Shown here: positions 34,372 to 46,682 of the stretch, in pieces
Layout of the letters: each line of letters begins with the position of its first letter
Numbering within the stretch: position 1 is the stretch's first letter
Assembly (NCBI RefSeq): GCF_000835495.1
Contig: NW_015622544.1
Location: 1,259,704-1,323,703 of the forward strand
Length of the DNA: 64,000 nucleotides
Source: Cladophialophora immunda
Taxonomy: Eukaryota > Ascomycota > Eurotiomycetes > Chaetothyriales > Herpotrichiellaceae
Direction: 5' to 3'
Translations under genes and position numbers: made by a program
The notes under the pieces: model-generated
The model's input: only the letters and a program-made list of their open reading frames with translations
Databases searched by the model: none
Told to the model about the DNA's origin: nothing

Positions 34372-35677
34372 ATGGCATCGCCGACTACAGACACGACCAG
34401 GCGCACGAGCTTGGCCTGTAACCATTGTCGGCTCAAGAGACAAAAGGTACAGATGGGGCCTTCAATGGTGTTCTTTTCTCTCCCCTTTCTTTCTCTCTCT
34501 CTCTCTCTCTCTCTCAAAGTTGTGACCATGGCTAGACTGGCTAATTCTCGTCCACCAGTGCGATGGCAACAAGTGAGTACACTGCGAGAAATTAGCGGCG
34601 GGGATATGTTGAGAAGTCTGGAGATGTTTTCGTTTATGCAAGCCCGCGGAGGCCTCTCGGGGCTGTCCGTCTACGAGGGATTTGTCGCCGGAGACTTGCA
34701 GGGAGGAAGAGGCGGGAGGAGCAGCGCCGTCTCACGCGCGTGGATGGACTTGCTCTATGCATCGTCTATTCAATCCTCTGCAAAGTCTCGAGCTATTCAG
34801 TTGCGCTGAGTTACTAACCACGAGCAAATCTTGCAGGTCCGGCTGTTCGCAATGCGCCGCCCTCCGAGTCTTTTGCACCTTTCCGGACGCGAAGAAAAGG
34901 TAGTCGAGTTCCCCCCTTTCTGCGCGAATATCCTCAGCCTGTAGGGTCTCGGAAACAACCTCCTGGGTGCTGACAAACCCCACAATGTCCAGGGGTCCGG
35001 TAAAAGGATACATCGACGTGCTGGAAGGCCGGCTCTACGAGCTCGAGTCGGCCTTGCTCCAGGTCCTGCCGCTGGTCTCCAACGAGCAGCTCGACGAGAT
35101 CACGGCCTCGATCCCGCCCATCCCCAGCCGCCCGCACTTCCGGGCCCGGTTCAGCCAGGCGAACGGCACGGCCGCGACGCCGCCTCCTTCGGAGATTGTA
35201 TTCCATGGAGCCCAACCGCAACAACATCATCAACAGGAAACAGAGGAAAAAGGAAATCCTCGACAGCGCCACCACCACCAGCGCCACCAGCAGCAGTCAC
35301 CTCAACTCATCCCGCCAATGGGGATTGGACCGCACACATGCCCCCTCCAGCGGAACCAGGAGTATCTGAAACAGATGATGTCCGGTTCGTGGCACCAGCA
35401 GCAGCACCTGCCCCCTCTGGAGCTGGGCCCCTTCACCAACAGCGAAGGTCCGTGGCCGCCGCCATCACCGCTCCTGCTCGCCGGGGATCCCCTCGCGCGA
35501 CAGGGCCAGTCTCCCTTCTCACCGGCAAGACACAGCTTCGACGGTGGAGGCGGAGGAGGAGGAGGGATTTCCGAGTTCGACTTGACGCCGGAAATCTTCA
35601 CCAGGGGGAGCGCCGCCAGGGAGACCACCGCCGCCACCACCAACACTCCCATCATGGTCTCAGCGAGGGGATTCTAA
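34372..35677 (+). CDS. Small Zn2Cys6 transcription factor
   Basis: Exons 34372..34446, 34559..34572 (14 bases), 34837..34899 and 34993..35677; 278 residues. The Zn cluster is assembled across four exons: ACNHCRLKRQK, CDGNK, GCSQCAALRVFC, with all six cysteines present. It is followed by KKRGPVKGYIDVLEGRLYELESALLQVL, a linker and dimerising helix typical of GAL4-type proteins. The rest is low complexity, rich in Gln, His, Pro and Gly (QQQHLPP, GGGGGGG), and no fungal transcription factor middle domain is seen, so the protein is much shorter than the usual 500-900 residues. It could bind DNA as a dimer and rely on partners. The 264-base third intron is unusually long for this window. Confidence 0.85.
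34489..34515. repeat. (CT)n microsatellite in first intron of the Zn2Cys6 gene
   Basis: Uninterrupted CT units inside intron 1, about 45 bases before the 3' splice site. Confidence 0.9.
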
Positions 35678-35808
35678 TTGAGGGGAAGGCTTTCGAATGG
35701 ATGAATGAATTAATGTTAAAGAAACAAAGCTGAAGAGATAATTGCTCTCATCTCGCTCTTCTGGATAGGGGTGATCCCGTCTAACGGGAGGGAAGGGGTA
35801 TCCCGTTA

Positions 35809-35854
<46 letters not shown>

Positions 35855-37681
35855 ATGGGCTTTGGATGGTGTATTTGCCTTTTTCTCGCGTACCTTTCTG
35901 ATCCTCTCGGAGCTGGCTCCATTGGGTCATGCAGCGAGTCCGCCTCCCCGCCAGAAAGGCCGTCACTCGTTTCGCCCGCGCCAATCCCCTTCGCGCTCGG
36001 TTTTCTGTTCGCTACACGAGGGGGCACCCTTCCTTGTCATCGTGCCATCGCGGGGATCGTGATGACCAGGGAGCTAGAGAGGCATAAAGCGAGCCTGTTG
36101 CATTGATAGGTTGGGATTTTAGTGGTCTCGCGAGGAACAAGACGCTGCAACAGGCTTGAGGCACAAGGGGCGCGAGAGGGGAACGAAAAAGGCATAGGGA
36201 ACAAGACAGAGGAGAAAGGAACAAGCAACAAAAAGAGGGAAACACAAATTGAATGCCGGAGTCCAGCTCGCCGTACCATACTGCCCCTCCCACCCCCGCC
36301 TACTTGAATAGCCGTCCAGCGTAGACGCTGTTCAGAGCAAGTGGCGGGAACTGCTGGATCATGAATGGGTGGGAGGATTGGTGGACGTTTCTCCCGTGGC
36401 GGCTATACAAGGACAACACCTGCCCAACATCTCCTCACTCTTGGCTGATTGACCGACTGACTGATTGATAAATTGGGCTTATGAATTTCTCACATAAGGA
36501 AAATCCGGCGCGCGTGCCCAAAGACCATAGGAAGCTCTGTCATTGGCGTTTGGGCTTTAGTGGGTTTGTGTGTTTTGTGCTCAAGCTTTCCTCTGCCCTT
36601 CTCACTCCTTCTCTTCGTGTTCCCGGGACAAAGGACCACATGTATCCCCCAGCCATCAAGTCCACAAGAACAAAACCGGGCACGGTGCTGCGAAAGGTTT
36701 CCCATTGTTTGTTTCAGCCGCTCGTTCGTCCATTCATGGGGAGAGCAGCAGCGTGTAGGCTTCCTTCTGTCTCCCCAATCCCAGGTTCGTGATCGGCAGC
36801 TGCATCTCCTGAGACCTGAGTTGCACGGGGACGAGAGCATCTTGGGGTGGCTTGTTTGATTCTGTTGGTTAATTGATCCTAGTGAGCGTCAGCCTATCCC
36901 ACATACCACCACATCATCTTTACTTGTCGCCGTGATTTGCCAGTGACACTGATGGCTTCGAAAAGTTTGCACATCGTTTGGCGCATGGTGTCCCTTCCGC
37001 CCTGCAAGAGACAACGCAACAGATCAGATTGCTTGACCCAAGCTGGCGATCGACGGTGGCCTCCTTATCACTGACGGGGTCAGGCTGCGACAAAAGGAGT
37101 CGCGCCCCAGGGTTTCTACCGTGTCATTCTCGAGCTGGAAAAATGCAATGTGCTGATCTTTGGCCGATACAATCTCGACGCGGAACAGGTGGGCCTCGGT
37201 TCACTGCCTCAGCGTTATTCTTGGTGTCAGCATGGACCCGTCATGTTCCGCATGTGAGGATGGACGAGCCGTGTGCCAGCCCCAGCGACCCAGCTGCAAC
37301 TTGGGTGATTCTTGGTACAGAGACCGAGCACACGGGCGCGCCTGGAACATCTGGATATGGACATCTGCTTCCCCCCTCACTCACCAAGGGGCAGACCGTG
37401 TCGAAGTAAGAAGCCCACGGATTTTTGATCCGGCATCACGGCGCGAGAAAAAGAGCCGACGCTAGATACTCCCCCAGGTCCAATGGAGGCGTTGACATCA
37501 GTGGCTCTTACTCAGCAGTCCGGGACCAAATAAAGCCACTGGGTGAGCGACGAGCCAATCCGCTGCTTGCCACATTTCCAGCATCTTTTGGAGCGGAGGA
37601 GACGGACCTCATCATGGACTTCCAACCTACATCGATCATCGCGATAGCATATCCGACCTTGTGCGGTGTACAGCTCGAAGA
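35678..37681. other. Intergenic, 2.0 kb
   Basis: 3' flank of the Zn2Cys6 gene and 5' flank of the TPR-like gene. Starts with the AT/GT microsatellite listed below. Open frames on both strands (up to 143 codons) lack any protein-like pattern. No gene supported. Confidence 0.5.
35809..35854. repeat. (AT)n(GT)n compound microsatellite
   Basis: About ten AT units pass directly into about thirteen GT units, 130 bases downstream of the Zn2Cys6 stop codon. Confidence 0.92.
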
Positions 37682-39289
37682 ATGGCGATGACCCCTCCTG
37701 GAAGTGAAATGACAGATAAGAAGAAGACGCTTCGATCAGATTTCCTGTGGGTAGACTCGAGCGGTGGCAACACCGATCCCACCAACCATGTTTACGAAAG
37801 AGAGGTACGGAGCCATGTCCAGCGATGGTCCAAGACGCACACTGGCCCAACAAGGCTGCGCAATAGCACCTCAACCAGCAGAAAACGGAAAGCCGCTCCA
37901 AAGGTTCAGTCTGTACAGCCTGTGTCATCAAAGCCGATTGCCAAAACCAAGGCTTCTCCACCAAGTGCCAGCCGTACCGCTCCATTTACTGCGGCGCCGA
38001 TGACGCCAGTATCTAGTCAAGAGACTCCAGTCGAACTAGAGGATCTGGTTGTGATGCAGACAAGGAGCAGGAGTGCGACGGAGGTTGAATCCCCACCGGC
38101 GAGACGGTCTGGGGGTCAACGTCCCCTTGGGGACGACGTAACGGTTCAAGATAAGGAAGACTCTGGCCAAGTCGCAGGCACTGTTGTCCCTGCCACATGG
38201 AGAGATGACCAACGGTGGCGGCAGACCATTCAGTCTCGCATTCAGCAGACTGTGCGGCTCTGGCACTCAATCGCGCCCGCTTTGGCCGCGACCCTTGACT
38301 CAGACAGACTGGAGAAAATGGTTCGATGCCACCACTTGACCTTCTCCACGGTCTGCTCCGTGAAGAAGGCTGCAACCACCCGAGAGTCACAGGAGGAAGC
38401 ACTGAGATTCGAGCGGCTGATGGTCAAAGGTTGTAGAGCCTTGGAGGCGTACAGAGTGGGGGAGGCTTTCGTGCGGTTTGACGAGGCCTTTTCGTACCTG
38501 AAGCCGATTTTGATCTTGCAGAATATCCGAGGGCAGCCGATGTTGTGCCGTCTTATCGCTCAATTCTCTGGACCGCTCTTTGTGCCCCTCTGGCATCGGG
38601 TCTACCAGTACATCATCGAGCTCGCAGAAGTGTTGATCAGTCCAGACAACCCCTTCGGACAGAGTGCTGATTTGTTTATCCGATCTCCAGTCCCGTTGGC
38701 CGACGCGTCAGAAATGGTCCTTCGGTGTATCCTCGACGTGGTGCAGACTCAGCTTGGACCATTGCATCCAGATGCCCTGGACTCCCTCGAATGCCTAGCT
38801 TGGTCTCTGTTCGAAAGGGGTCGTGGACAAGAAGCTCTCGCCCGCTTCACCGAGCTTCTGCAGAACCAAGAAGCCGCCAGGGGGCCCATGTCTCCGGAGG
38901 CATGCGATGCACTTCGCGGACTCGCCGAGACGCATTTGCGGCTGGGTGACCTCGATGTGGCTGAGCACATGTTCGACGAGGTCCTTGGATGGCGAAGCAT
39001 GGGGCCGGGCAGGGAAAGCCCGCAGGCGTCCGCTGTTAGAGTCAAGTGCTTACTCTCGTTGTCTCGTCTGGCCCAGCGACGGCAGAATCCATTTCGTGCT
39101 CGCTGGCTGTTGCGGCACGCAGCTCAAACAGCTTCCCTAGCGTACAGCGAAGGTGGCCAGACGGCGACAGATGTTTCCTTCGACGCCAAACCCCCAGAAC
39201 TTGATCCACTGGATGAAGTCAAAGAAGAAGTCCAGAGGCTGCTGGACGCTGTGGGGTCATGGTCGATTGACTCATTGATTGATGAATGA
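37682..39289 (+). CDS. Fungal protein with tetratricopeptide-like C-terminal half
   Basis: Intronless, 535 residues from ATG 37682 (other in-frame Mets follow at 37688 and 37706). The N-terminus FLWVDSS...REVRSHVQRWSK resembles the short conserved start of many fungal transcription-factor-like proteins (VRSHV motif). Residues ~50-170 are basic and low complexity (SRKRKAAPK, PPARRSGGQRP), probably with nuclear localisation. From ~330 on there are helical hairpins of TPR character: LGPLHPDALDSLECLAWSLFERGRGQEALARFTELL, then MSPEACDALRGLAETHLRLGDLDVAEHMFDEVL and a third, weaker unit. Function not known to me. Confidence 0.8.
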   Translation: MAMTPPGSEMTDKKKTLRSDFLWVDSSGGNTDPTNHVYEREVRSHVQRWSKTHTGPTRLRNSTSTSRKRKAAPKVQSVQPVSSKPIAKTKASPPSASRTAPFTAAPMTPVSSQETPVELEDLVVMQTRSRSATEVESPPARRSGGQRPLGDDVTVQDKEDSGQVAGTVVPATWRDDQRWRQTIQSRIQQTVRLWHSIAPALAATLDSDRLEKMVRCHHLTFSTVCSVKKAATTRESQEEALRFERLMVKGCRALEAYRVGEAFVRFDEAFSYLKPILILQNIRGQPMLCRLIAQFSGPLFVPLWHRVYQYIIELAEVLISPDNPFGQSADLFIRSPVPLADASEMVLRCILDVVQTQLGPLHPDALDSLECLAWSLFERGRGQEALARFTELLQNQEAARGPMSPEACDALRGLAETHLRLGDLDVAEHMFDEVLGWRSMGPGRESPQASAVRVKCLLSLSRLAQRRQNPFRARWLLRHAAQTASLAYSEGGQTATDVSFDAKPPELDPLDEVKEEVQRLLDAVGSWSIDSLIDE

Positions 39290-41078
39290 GCGAGTGAGTG
39301 AAGGTCACTTAGAGACCAATGCCGAAGCTTAATGTTTCGTGCCCGCCGACAGGGACCTTGGGGCCGCGCACAGAGGTCGTTTGATTGATTCTTTCGCCCT
39401 TTGTTGTCTTTCCCCAGCATCTTTCACTATCATAGTGCATACTGTACCTATTGCTCGGAGTCCTTTGACGGACCCGGGTTGCGGGAAGTAAACTGGCGAA
39501 GGGTTCAGGCGAAGGATCGGAAACCACGCCGTGGTGGAGTGATTCTAAAGTTGACAGCTCCACGCATGGTTGTAAGGTAGGAACAGGGATAGGGCGGCTC
39601 CGCAAACATGCCAGGTACCTGGTAGCATGGGCAGGGCTGTGTGAAACCGTTGGGGAGAGGCTTCACAGTGACAGTTCTGCATGTGTCATTGCCAGTATGT
39701 ATGGTTGGTTAGCTCCAGGGCCTTCAGTCGCCATCACAACACCACAAAAGGGTCAAGCCAGGGTACAAGATGCCGGGCGAGGTGCAGAACGCAGGTTGAG
39801 AAGTCTAAGACGCAGGCTGCATTGTTTGGTGTTTGCTGGCGACACGGCTCGACAGTCATCGGAAGAGAGACGACGGGGCCACCAGGGGCACACGGGACAG
39901 ACACTGCGAGGGCGCAGTTGCGTCATACTAGCAGCTGTCTCGACCTTCGACCTCAGTTCTCGCCTCGTCTGGACCATCAACTCTCCCGTCACCCTCTCTC
40001 CATCTCCCTTTCCATCTTCAGCTTCATCAGCTCCATCAGCTCCATCACTGTTGCCGTCGCCGCCACCGCAGCAAGAGAGTTTCTTTGCTCGCGTATCTTT
40101 TCCCAGCAGAACTAGTAAAGGGTTCGGGGTGGTGATGGCCAAGGCCACAAAGCTAACGGCCGCTGGCTAACGGCCACTCCACCTCCCTCGACCCTTCTCC
40201 TTTTCTTTTTCCGTGACTGACCACGGACTCTAGCAAAGCAACGCTCAACGAGCTCCCCGCGTAACCACGGGCCCAATGACCATATCACATTCCCATGCTG
40301 ATTTTCCCCCACGCCGAAGAAACCAGGAGGGTAATCAGGACAAAAGAAGAAAAGAGAGAGACCCCTGTAGCAAGAGCCAGGAGCCACTTATCGGGTGTCC
40401 AAGGAGCACATGTCGGCATACACCCTGGTTTTTACGTACTTGAAGATTTGGACGGAGTGCACCGAAGAGGAGCCTCCAAAAAGAAGATAACAAGCTAGTT
40501 TAGCTTCTTGCAAGGTACATCAACAGAGCAAGCTCGTAAGCTGTTCGTATATCTTCCTGCATTTTGCGTAAGCGCCCGCGACAAGGATTTGGAATCCTTG
40601 CGCGTGTGCCAAAGAGTCCAACCAAGGTACGGAGGACTCATTCACCGACAATTGTCAAGACCTGTGGCTCTTCCAAAAATCCCCTTCAACCTTGTTCCCC
40701 TGTCGAAAATTCAGAGAGAATCTTGTCCAAGTCCAATTTTTGTTTACCCCAGGAAAATTTTGTGGCCAGTATATGCCTCGCGACCGACCGACCGACCGAC
40801 TTTATTTTTTTCTCGCGCCATAACCTCTTTTTGTATCCTGAGCCCCGTTCCCCAGCCATATCCGCCATGGAATTGACACACCCCAAAGTAAATTCGTCCT
40901 TCAGAAATATTCGTCTTGAATCATAATCGTTCATGGTGTTTTGTGAAGACACCCAATCATTAAATCGTAATATAAAGTCCGGTAGAAACGAAACGGTGAA
41001 TAGTTCAAAAAAAAGTAAACGTGGCTGAGCCAGAGATATTCCAGGTAGACATCATAGCTTGCTGTCGACAAGCAGCCA
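39290..41078. other. Intergenic, convergent 3' ends, 1.8 kb
   Basis: Contains CT-rich tracts (39990-40050) with overlapping open frames on both strands and a (GACC)n run at 40782-40800. No protein pattern recognised. Confidence 0.5.
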
Positions 41079-43358
41079 TCAGGTGGCTGCGTTTGTAGGG
41101 AATAGAGAATAGGAGACGCGGGTGTTACGCCGAGGCCGAGAAGTTGCCGTGGTGGCTCGTTTGCGGCCAACCTGAGCCTTCGAGAGTTCGACTCCTGGCA
41201 TCGACGACTTTCTCTCGGGCACGGGAATCTGAGACGCAGAAACGCCCCGGTCATGTTTGATTGTCGGAGATGTAGTGAAAGGTCCAACAGGTTCAAGGAT
41301 TTGAGAGTCTGCCGTCTTGCTGCTCTGCGATCCTTCCCGTATCGTGTCTTGGCTCCCTTCTCGGAAGTGCTTTTCGACGCTGGCCCCGAAATCTTGAAGA
41401 TCGAGCTTGAGGCTTTCCATCGAGTTGCCGAAGCTAGCCAGATGGGCGAGATCGGACAGACTCGTACTGGAATTCGATGACCGGTGTGTGCCGAAAATCG
41501 AGGCAATAATGCTTTCCTGAGAGCTCGACTTGCTCATCGTGGAGACGGGACTTCGCATCGCCCGAGAACGGAAGGCGTCTGTCGAGGCAAATTTGTCCTG
41601 CGGTCGGTGAAAATCACTGACTGCTGCTTCTTCCAATGAGACGGTGGGGACTGACTTCGAAGACTCAATCCCAAGCCCAAGCAGTGGTGATGACGGTTCC
41701 TGATCGAGCCGGGGACGACCAGGGCCGCTCTCGTCCCGAGAAGGGTTGCAGGGCATTTGCATTGTCAATGGAGTCGAAGCCGAGGAAGATACTTCGTCGA
41801 GAGATGGTTGCTCCACCACTAAATAATTCTCCGGAGGTATGATCAGAGTGCTAGGTCGATCGGGGATTGCAGCTGAAGCGTGGTTGCCACCATCCTCTTC
41901 AAACTCTGTGGCATGTTCCCATGAATAATCGATGGCATCCTCCCAATCCTCAATATCGATAGGCTTCACACCAACGGAAAATCGATTCTTGGATTTGGGA
42001 CTTGCTTCCGCTCCTGTATCTTCGGAGCTGGTATTTTCTTGATTCGACGTCCTGCACGGCGAGGTATAGGAGATAGCATCGAAATGAATTTCACCGGATG
42101 ATTGACTTCGCCGCTTACGTTGTTTGCTCGAAGGTGAAGCGGGGGTATCTGCAACTGGTGGTTGGACAGAGGTATCAACTGCCTCTGGCACGAGCTTCTC
42201 CTCCGTATTCTCTTCTTCAACGACTTCCATTAATGTCCTTGGAGGCGACGGCAGTGGAGCAGTGCGGAGAGGGAGTGCAATGTCGTCTCTAGTTGAAACA
42301 GCATGGACAACTTGGTCATTTGGCAAGTGTGGGAGCGGCTTGGCGAGAGCTCTGGCATGACTGATAGGGCTCATGGCAGACAGCCTCTTGCTTGTGTCCG
42401 AAGAAGGAGAAATATCAACTGCTGCTACAGATAGTCTTGTTGGCCGAGAGAAATTCTCCATCGAGCGAGACAGCCGAAAGTCGGAAGGACTGTATGGCGG
42501 CATGAAGGTATCCTTTGGTGGAGGGCTTGGGCGGGTTGGGGTTGTTGGTAGGTAAGGAATGGCATTGGTAGTCGGCGAAGTTGGCTCGTCAAATCCAACA
42601 TGGATCTTTGGTTCGTCACCGTTCACAGGAAGGTCCGTGACTGGTATCCCACGAATCTGGCCGACCGGTTGCTGGTCTGCATGGACGGCGTGGAATTCTG
42701 AGGTGAGGTCTGTCTTGCTAACTGAATCCAGACTCTGGAACTGGGCTTGATCTCCGTGAGTCAAATGTTGGAAAGCAAAGGGCCCTGAGATACTTCGTTT
42801 TAATCCTGCGACTTGTTAGAGATCGGCACCCATGACAGCTTCGGCACAGGACTTCTTACGTCTGGAGATCAGCGTGGGCTGGCGTTGAAGACCCTTCATG
42901 GGAGCCATCTCAGCAGCCCTTGCTTCGGGGAGGCTACTTGATCTCTCTTCGATCTGGGAAGGCAGAAGGTTGAGCTTACTGCCTTGCCGTTTCAACATGC
43001 GAGTGCCTTTGTTCAGCAACGTCTTCGCAGCGCTTTCTTGGCGCTCGGTCAGCGGCATTCCACCGTCGACGAAACTCTGTCGAGAGGAAGGCCTGGAGGC
43101 CATCTCATTCGACGCATCCGAAAGAGACCGCGTATAGGCAGAAAATGATGAAGTGACGGTGTTCGTCCGCGATCTTACTCGAGCTTGAGGTGATATTTCA
43201 GGATTTCCTGACTCGGCAGTTGAGTATTCTTTGATTAAGTCGTTCAAGGCTTGACCTGACGGTTCAGCATTGTCCTTTGAAAACCAGTCACTGGTAACCG
43301 CATGCAACCTGTCGCTGCTTTGCTTGGAATGTCCCTGGCTCCATGGGAAGCGACCCAT
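41079..43358 (-). CDS. CRIB-domain protein, probable Cdc42/Rac effector
   Basis: Exons 43358..42860 and 42805..41079 (54-base intron), 741 residues. The intron junction lies just before a CRIB motif, ISGPFAFQHLTHGD (~residues 172-185), matching ISxPxxFxHxxHxG; it is followed by QAQFQSLD. The rest is Ser/Pro-rich and predicted disordered, with short conserved islands such as DIEDWEDAIDYSWEHA (~430), SIIASIFGTHRSS and a basic C-terminal tail (GRKRATTATSRPRRNTRVSYS). CRIB motifs bind GTP-loaded Cdc42/Rac, so a role in polarity or cytoskeleton signalling at the cell cortex is likely. No kinase domain is present, which separates it from PAK-type kinases. Confidence 0.9.
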
Positions 43359-45738
43359 TTAGATCTTGGGGTGTTGGGAGGTTGACAGTAATCCCAAGTT
43401 CAATGACACAAGTCTTCAGTGTCTCATCCACAAGGGGATAGGCGGAGATAATGTGCTGGCCTGGTCTCGCGTATTTGTTAGGGAAAGGGTCGTCGTGCTT
43501 CGATTGCTCAAGCGGATAGTTTTGTTAATGTTCTAGGGCAAGAAGGAATACTCGACGAGCGGCGGGGTCTATATGGTACACGAGCTGCCTCGAACTGATG
43601 TTTCGGGTCAGCCAACATTGCCATCACGTGAAACATCCCGTGCGGTCGTTCCTGAGGATCATCACTCTTACCAACAATCAACATTTGAAGGCGGAGGGGT
43701 TTCAAAGTACAGCCCCACCGACAAGGTGTTTCTTCAAATATCTTAGGGTGCCCGATAAAGTCGAAGAGCTCAACAAATATTTGAGAGGGCCTGCTCGTCG
43801 AGAGACTATCGGGGCCTTCCTTTCTAGGTTGTGGTGGTAGACCGAAAAGCTGTTTTGTGCAACAGAGGAACGCGTTGAAGCCAGTGATTAGGGAAATTGC
43901 AATCGTATCAAAACAAATCCTAGAATGTCACAACCGGTATCACCGAACAAGCAACTTAGCATAGCAGCAGCACAGGCTGGATGATATGCAGAGCTGAGAA
44001 TGAAAGACAGACGTGAATCACGAGCGGGAGACGAGATATTTGGGCCTGATCTTACCAATTGGCAGAGCCCCGACCACTGCAGACGAAGAGTGGAGTGAGC
44101 AGCACGACCCTCATCGTTCATGGGTCGAAGGCGTAGTCATGCAGAAGATAGAACCCGAAAGCAGGGGCAGCGAGTGGTCCAAACTGCCGGCGAGGCTTGA
44201 TGGCGGGATAACGGGGTGAAAAGAACAATCTAAACCGCGGAAGGGATGGCTCGAGAGCGTAATGCTTTCGACAGACGCGACTGAGACTGCCGGCTCGAAA
44301 AGCACCCCCATCCTCGCAAAGCAGGAAGCAGGGGACTTGGGGAAACGTTGCGTTATGGTGGAGGTGTGAAGGAGCAGGCGAGGAGATTTGATGGGGCCGT
44401 GTTCTCGTCAGGAACAGGTGGATTCCGCAGTGACTTGCTCAGTGGGTCGGATTCGTTGCGTGGGCGGAAGCCACAACCCGGGCCCTGCTGCTCGGAACCA
44501 GGGGGTTTTGTATAAACCAGGATGTTGGTAGTGCGTGCTGCTTGCGCATCGGCGTCATCCTCCGGCGCCGAGATGGGCTAGTCCACTATCGTGTCATTTG
44601 TGGAACTCTTTTTTTTTTCCTTCGTGCCCCTGGCTCTTCAAATGCCCGTTACCTTGAAGCGCGCGTCCACTACCACTGGGAGGTGCCGCGGTCGTGCAGG
44701 TGGATGAGGGATACGGGAGCAGTGCAATATTCGTGCATCAGGACGCAGAAAGCAGTCTCCAATATCTCGTGTCAGGCCATGTGGGCGACGAATTGTGGGA
44801 AATCAGATCCAAGAGCCACCTCAACGTGTCCCTGGTGTTCCCACCTAGCGAGCGAAAGCATTGTTGACAAGCCGATGATGAATCGACAGGACCGGTTCAG
44901 AGGGCCTGACGAGAAGCTCCGGCGGCGGTTCTCGGCGTGGTGAGCTATGTTTGATCGACATTCGACCGAGTCAGACAAGGTGATTTCTGCAGCAGTCAGC
45001 AAGTGGCTTGACAATAGTGGTCTGCGTGCGAGGCACTGGGCTGGAGACTTGATGAAACGGGTCTTGGGCACGCTAGGCAATGAGGCAGACTGGGCAGAGG
45101 ACCTCCTTTCTGAGGGGGCAGGAAATGGGTACCAAGGGGAGACTTCGGCGAGAAGGTGGGTAGAAGGTTCTGTGTGAAGACAAGAGCAAAATTAGCGAGG
45201 TGAGCAAGTCGGGAGAAACGGAATTCATCTGCGCAGAAGCAGTGGGAAGAAGATCCATCGCAGACTTGGGCAGAGATCTACTCAACGGTCCATGCCGTGT
45301 TTGGTTAAGTTTCATGCTAGCGCCAGATGGTGTGGTATTAGCGCGACGCGAGCTGCATATTCTCCTCATCCATCACAGACACCAAACTGAGTTGGGAAGA
45401 TAATACAGCCTGTCCATGCTCCTGCTCTGTGATGGCTTCTTCAAGTACGAGTACTCGTACATGGGCTTCCCTTGGGACTTCCAATTCGGTGTTGATATAA
45501 TATTATGGAGCATCCGATTGCCTGTTCAGAGTCCCGAGTCATCCATGCGCCTGAATGAGCTCTTCAATCTCTGAACACCACCTTCGGGTCGCCAAGTTCG
45601 GAATCAGAGAACACAGACTTCTCCCTGTAGTGAGAGAAACTCCATGAGACCGACAGCTCCTTGACCGACATCGAAAAGCCTAAGATATAGCGATCGTGCC
45701 CGACCAAGCCCAAAAGGATCAATACTGACCTCGCTGTC
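43359..45738. other. Gene-poor stretch, 2.4 kb
   Basis: Short open frames only. A minus-strand segment around 43700-43840 (with YLKKHLVGGAV) and the following one at 43508-43705 look mildly protein-like, but no start, splice pattern or domain supports a gene. Confidence 0.4.
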
Positions 45739-46682
45739 TTAACGGAGAATCCCTTCTACTGCTCTTCCGAAGATCGACATTTCCTCCGCGCTGGTTTTGA
45801 TGGAGCGCCGACTGTTCTCTGAAAATTGGCTTTTTGCAACATACAAGTCCTCCGTGTTGTCTACGGAGTAGCCTCTTAGAGGCACGGCGCCTGACGGGAG
45901 AAGGTTTTGCCCATCAACATAGGGCTTAACCGATCGACGAAGGTTGTAACTCGTGACACATCCCCTTCTGTAGTCCTTTGGGTAGCGAAACCTGCAGAGT
46001 GCATGCCAGAGATGGTGGCTCGGAAGTTGATCAAGTCATTGCGGAAATATCCAGCTTGAGGACGAAAGCCAATATTTGCTGGAAAAGAGCAGGAGATGGG
46101 AACAGAGGCAAAGTTTGCATTTTGGCTCTGCGGGTGACGATCCCCCTGTTGCGAATCGCACCACACGAGTACACACTCTCACGTCCCTCTAAGAATGCTC
46201 CTCGTGATATGATTAGCGTGTACGAGGTGATGAACTGGTGGGTGAACACTCCGTCCTGGTCAAGATCAACAGAAGCTGCAGTGCTAGAAGTGCACAAGCG
46301 CCTTCCTGCGCACCTTTCTCTCTTTGAGAGAGTCGAACGCCCCGTCGTCTACGAGTATAGGCTTCTGGGACCGCCAGCGACTCAAGGCAGTACTAATCTC
46401 GGCATCCAGAGTTTCTATCATCCGGTCTTCTGCTCTCACGTGTGTTGTGGTTGACGACTATCAGTAAGCCAACTCACCGATCTGATTTACTGCGCTATCT
46501 CGAAGGCGAAGCGAGGGAGAACATGACCCGAGGGCAGAAGAATGTCCTTGGCGTGAACGATAGCTGTGATGGCTTCAGATCGTTGCTTTTCTTTGGCTGA
46601 AATGAAGCCACTGGATTCTGGGCGGTTGCAGCTTATCAGTCTCACCGATCAGGCGTTGGACCTCGCCGCGTGCCGATACCAT
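45739..46682 (-). pseudogene. Probable frameshifted relic of a fungal gene, family unknown
   Basis: On the minus strand several protein-like segments follow each other but do not join into one clean model. From ATG 46682: MVSARGEVQRLI; then SSGFISAKEKQRSEAITAIV up to FAFEIAQ (46617-46491); then AEDRMIETLDAEISTALSRW up to KERKVRRKALV (46434 to ~46300); then HHLVHANHITRSILRGT (~46240-46190); then FRNDLINFRATISGMHSAGF up to RLSPMLMG (to ~45915); and last YSVDNTEDLYVAKSQ up to FGRAVEGILR, ending at TAA 45739. The 46490-46435 intron is good. Elsewhere the join needs a 28-base intron, in-frame stops without a usable splice site, and a one-base frame change near 45,900. I read this as a decayed gene; a sequencing error or a missed intron could also explain part of it. 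Confidence 0.4.

Noticed and set aside
39697..40170. 157-codon frame with an antisense frame of 131 codons
   Set aside because: Both come from CT-rich low-complexity DNA.
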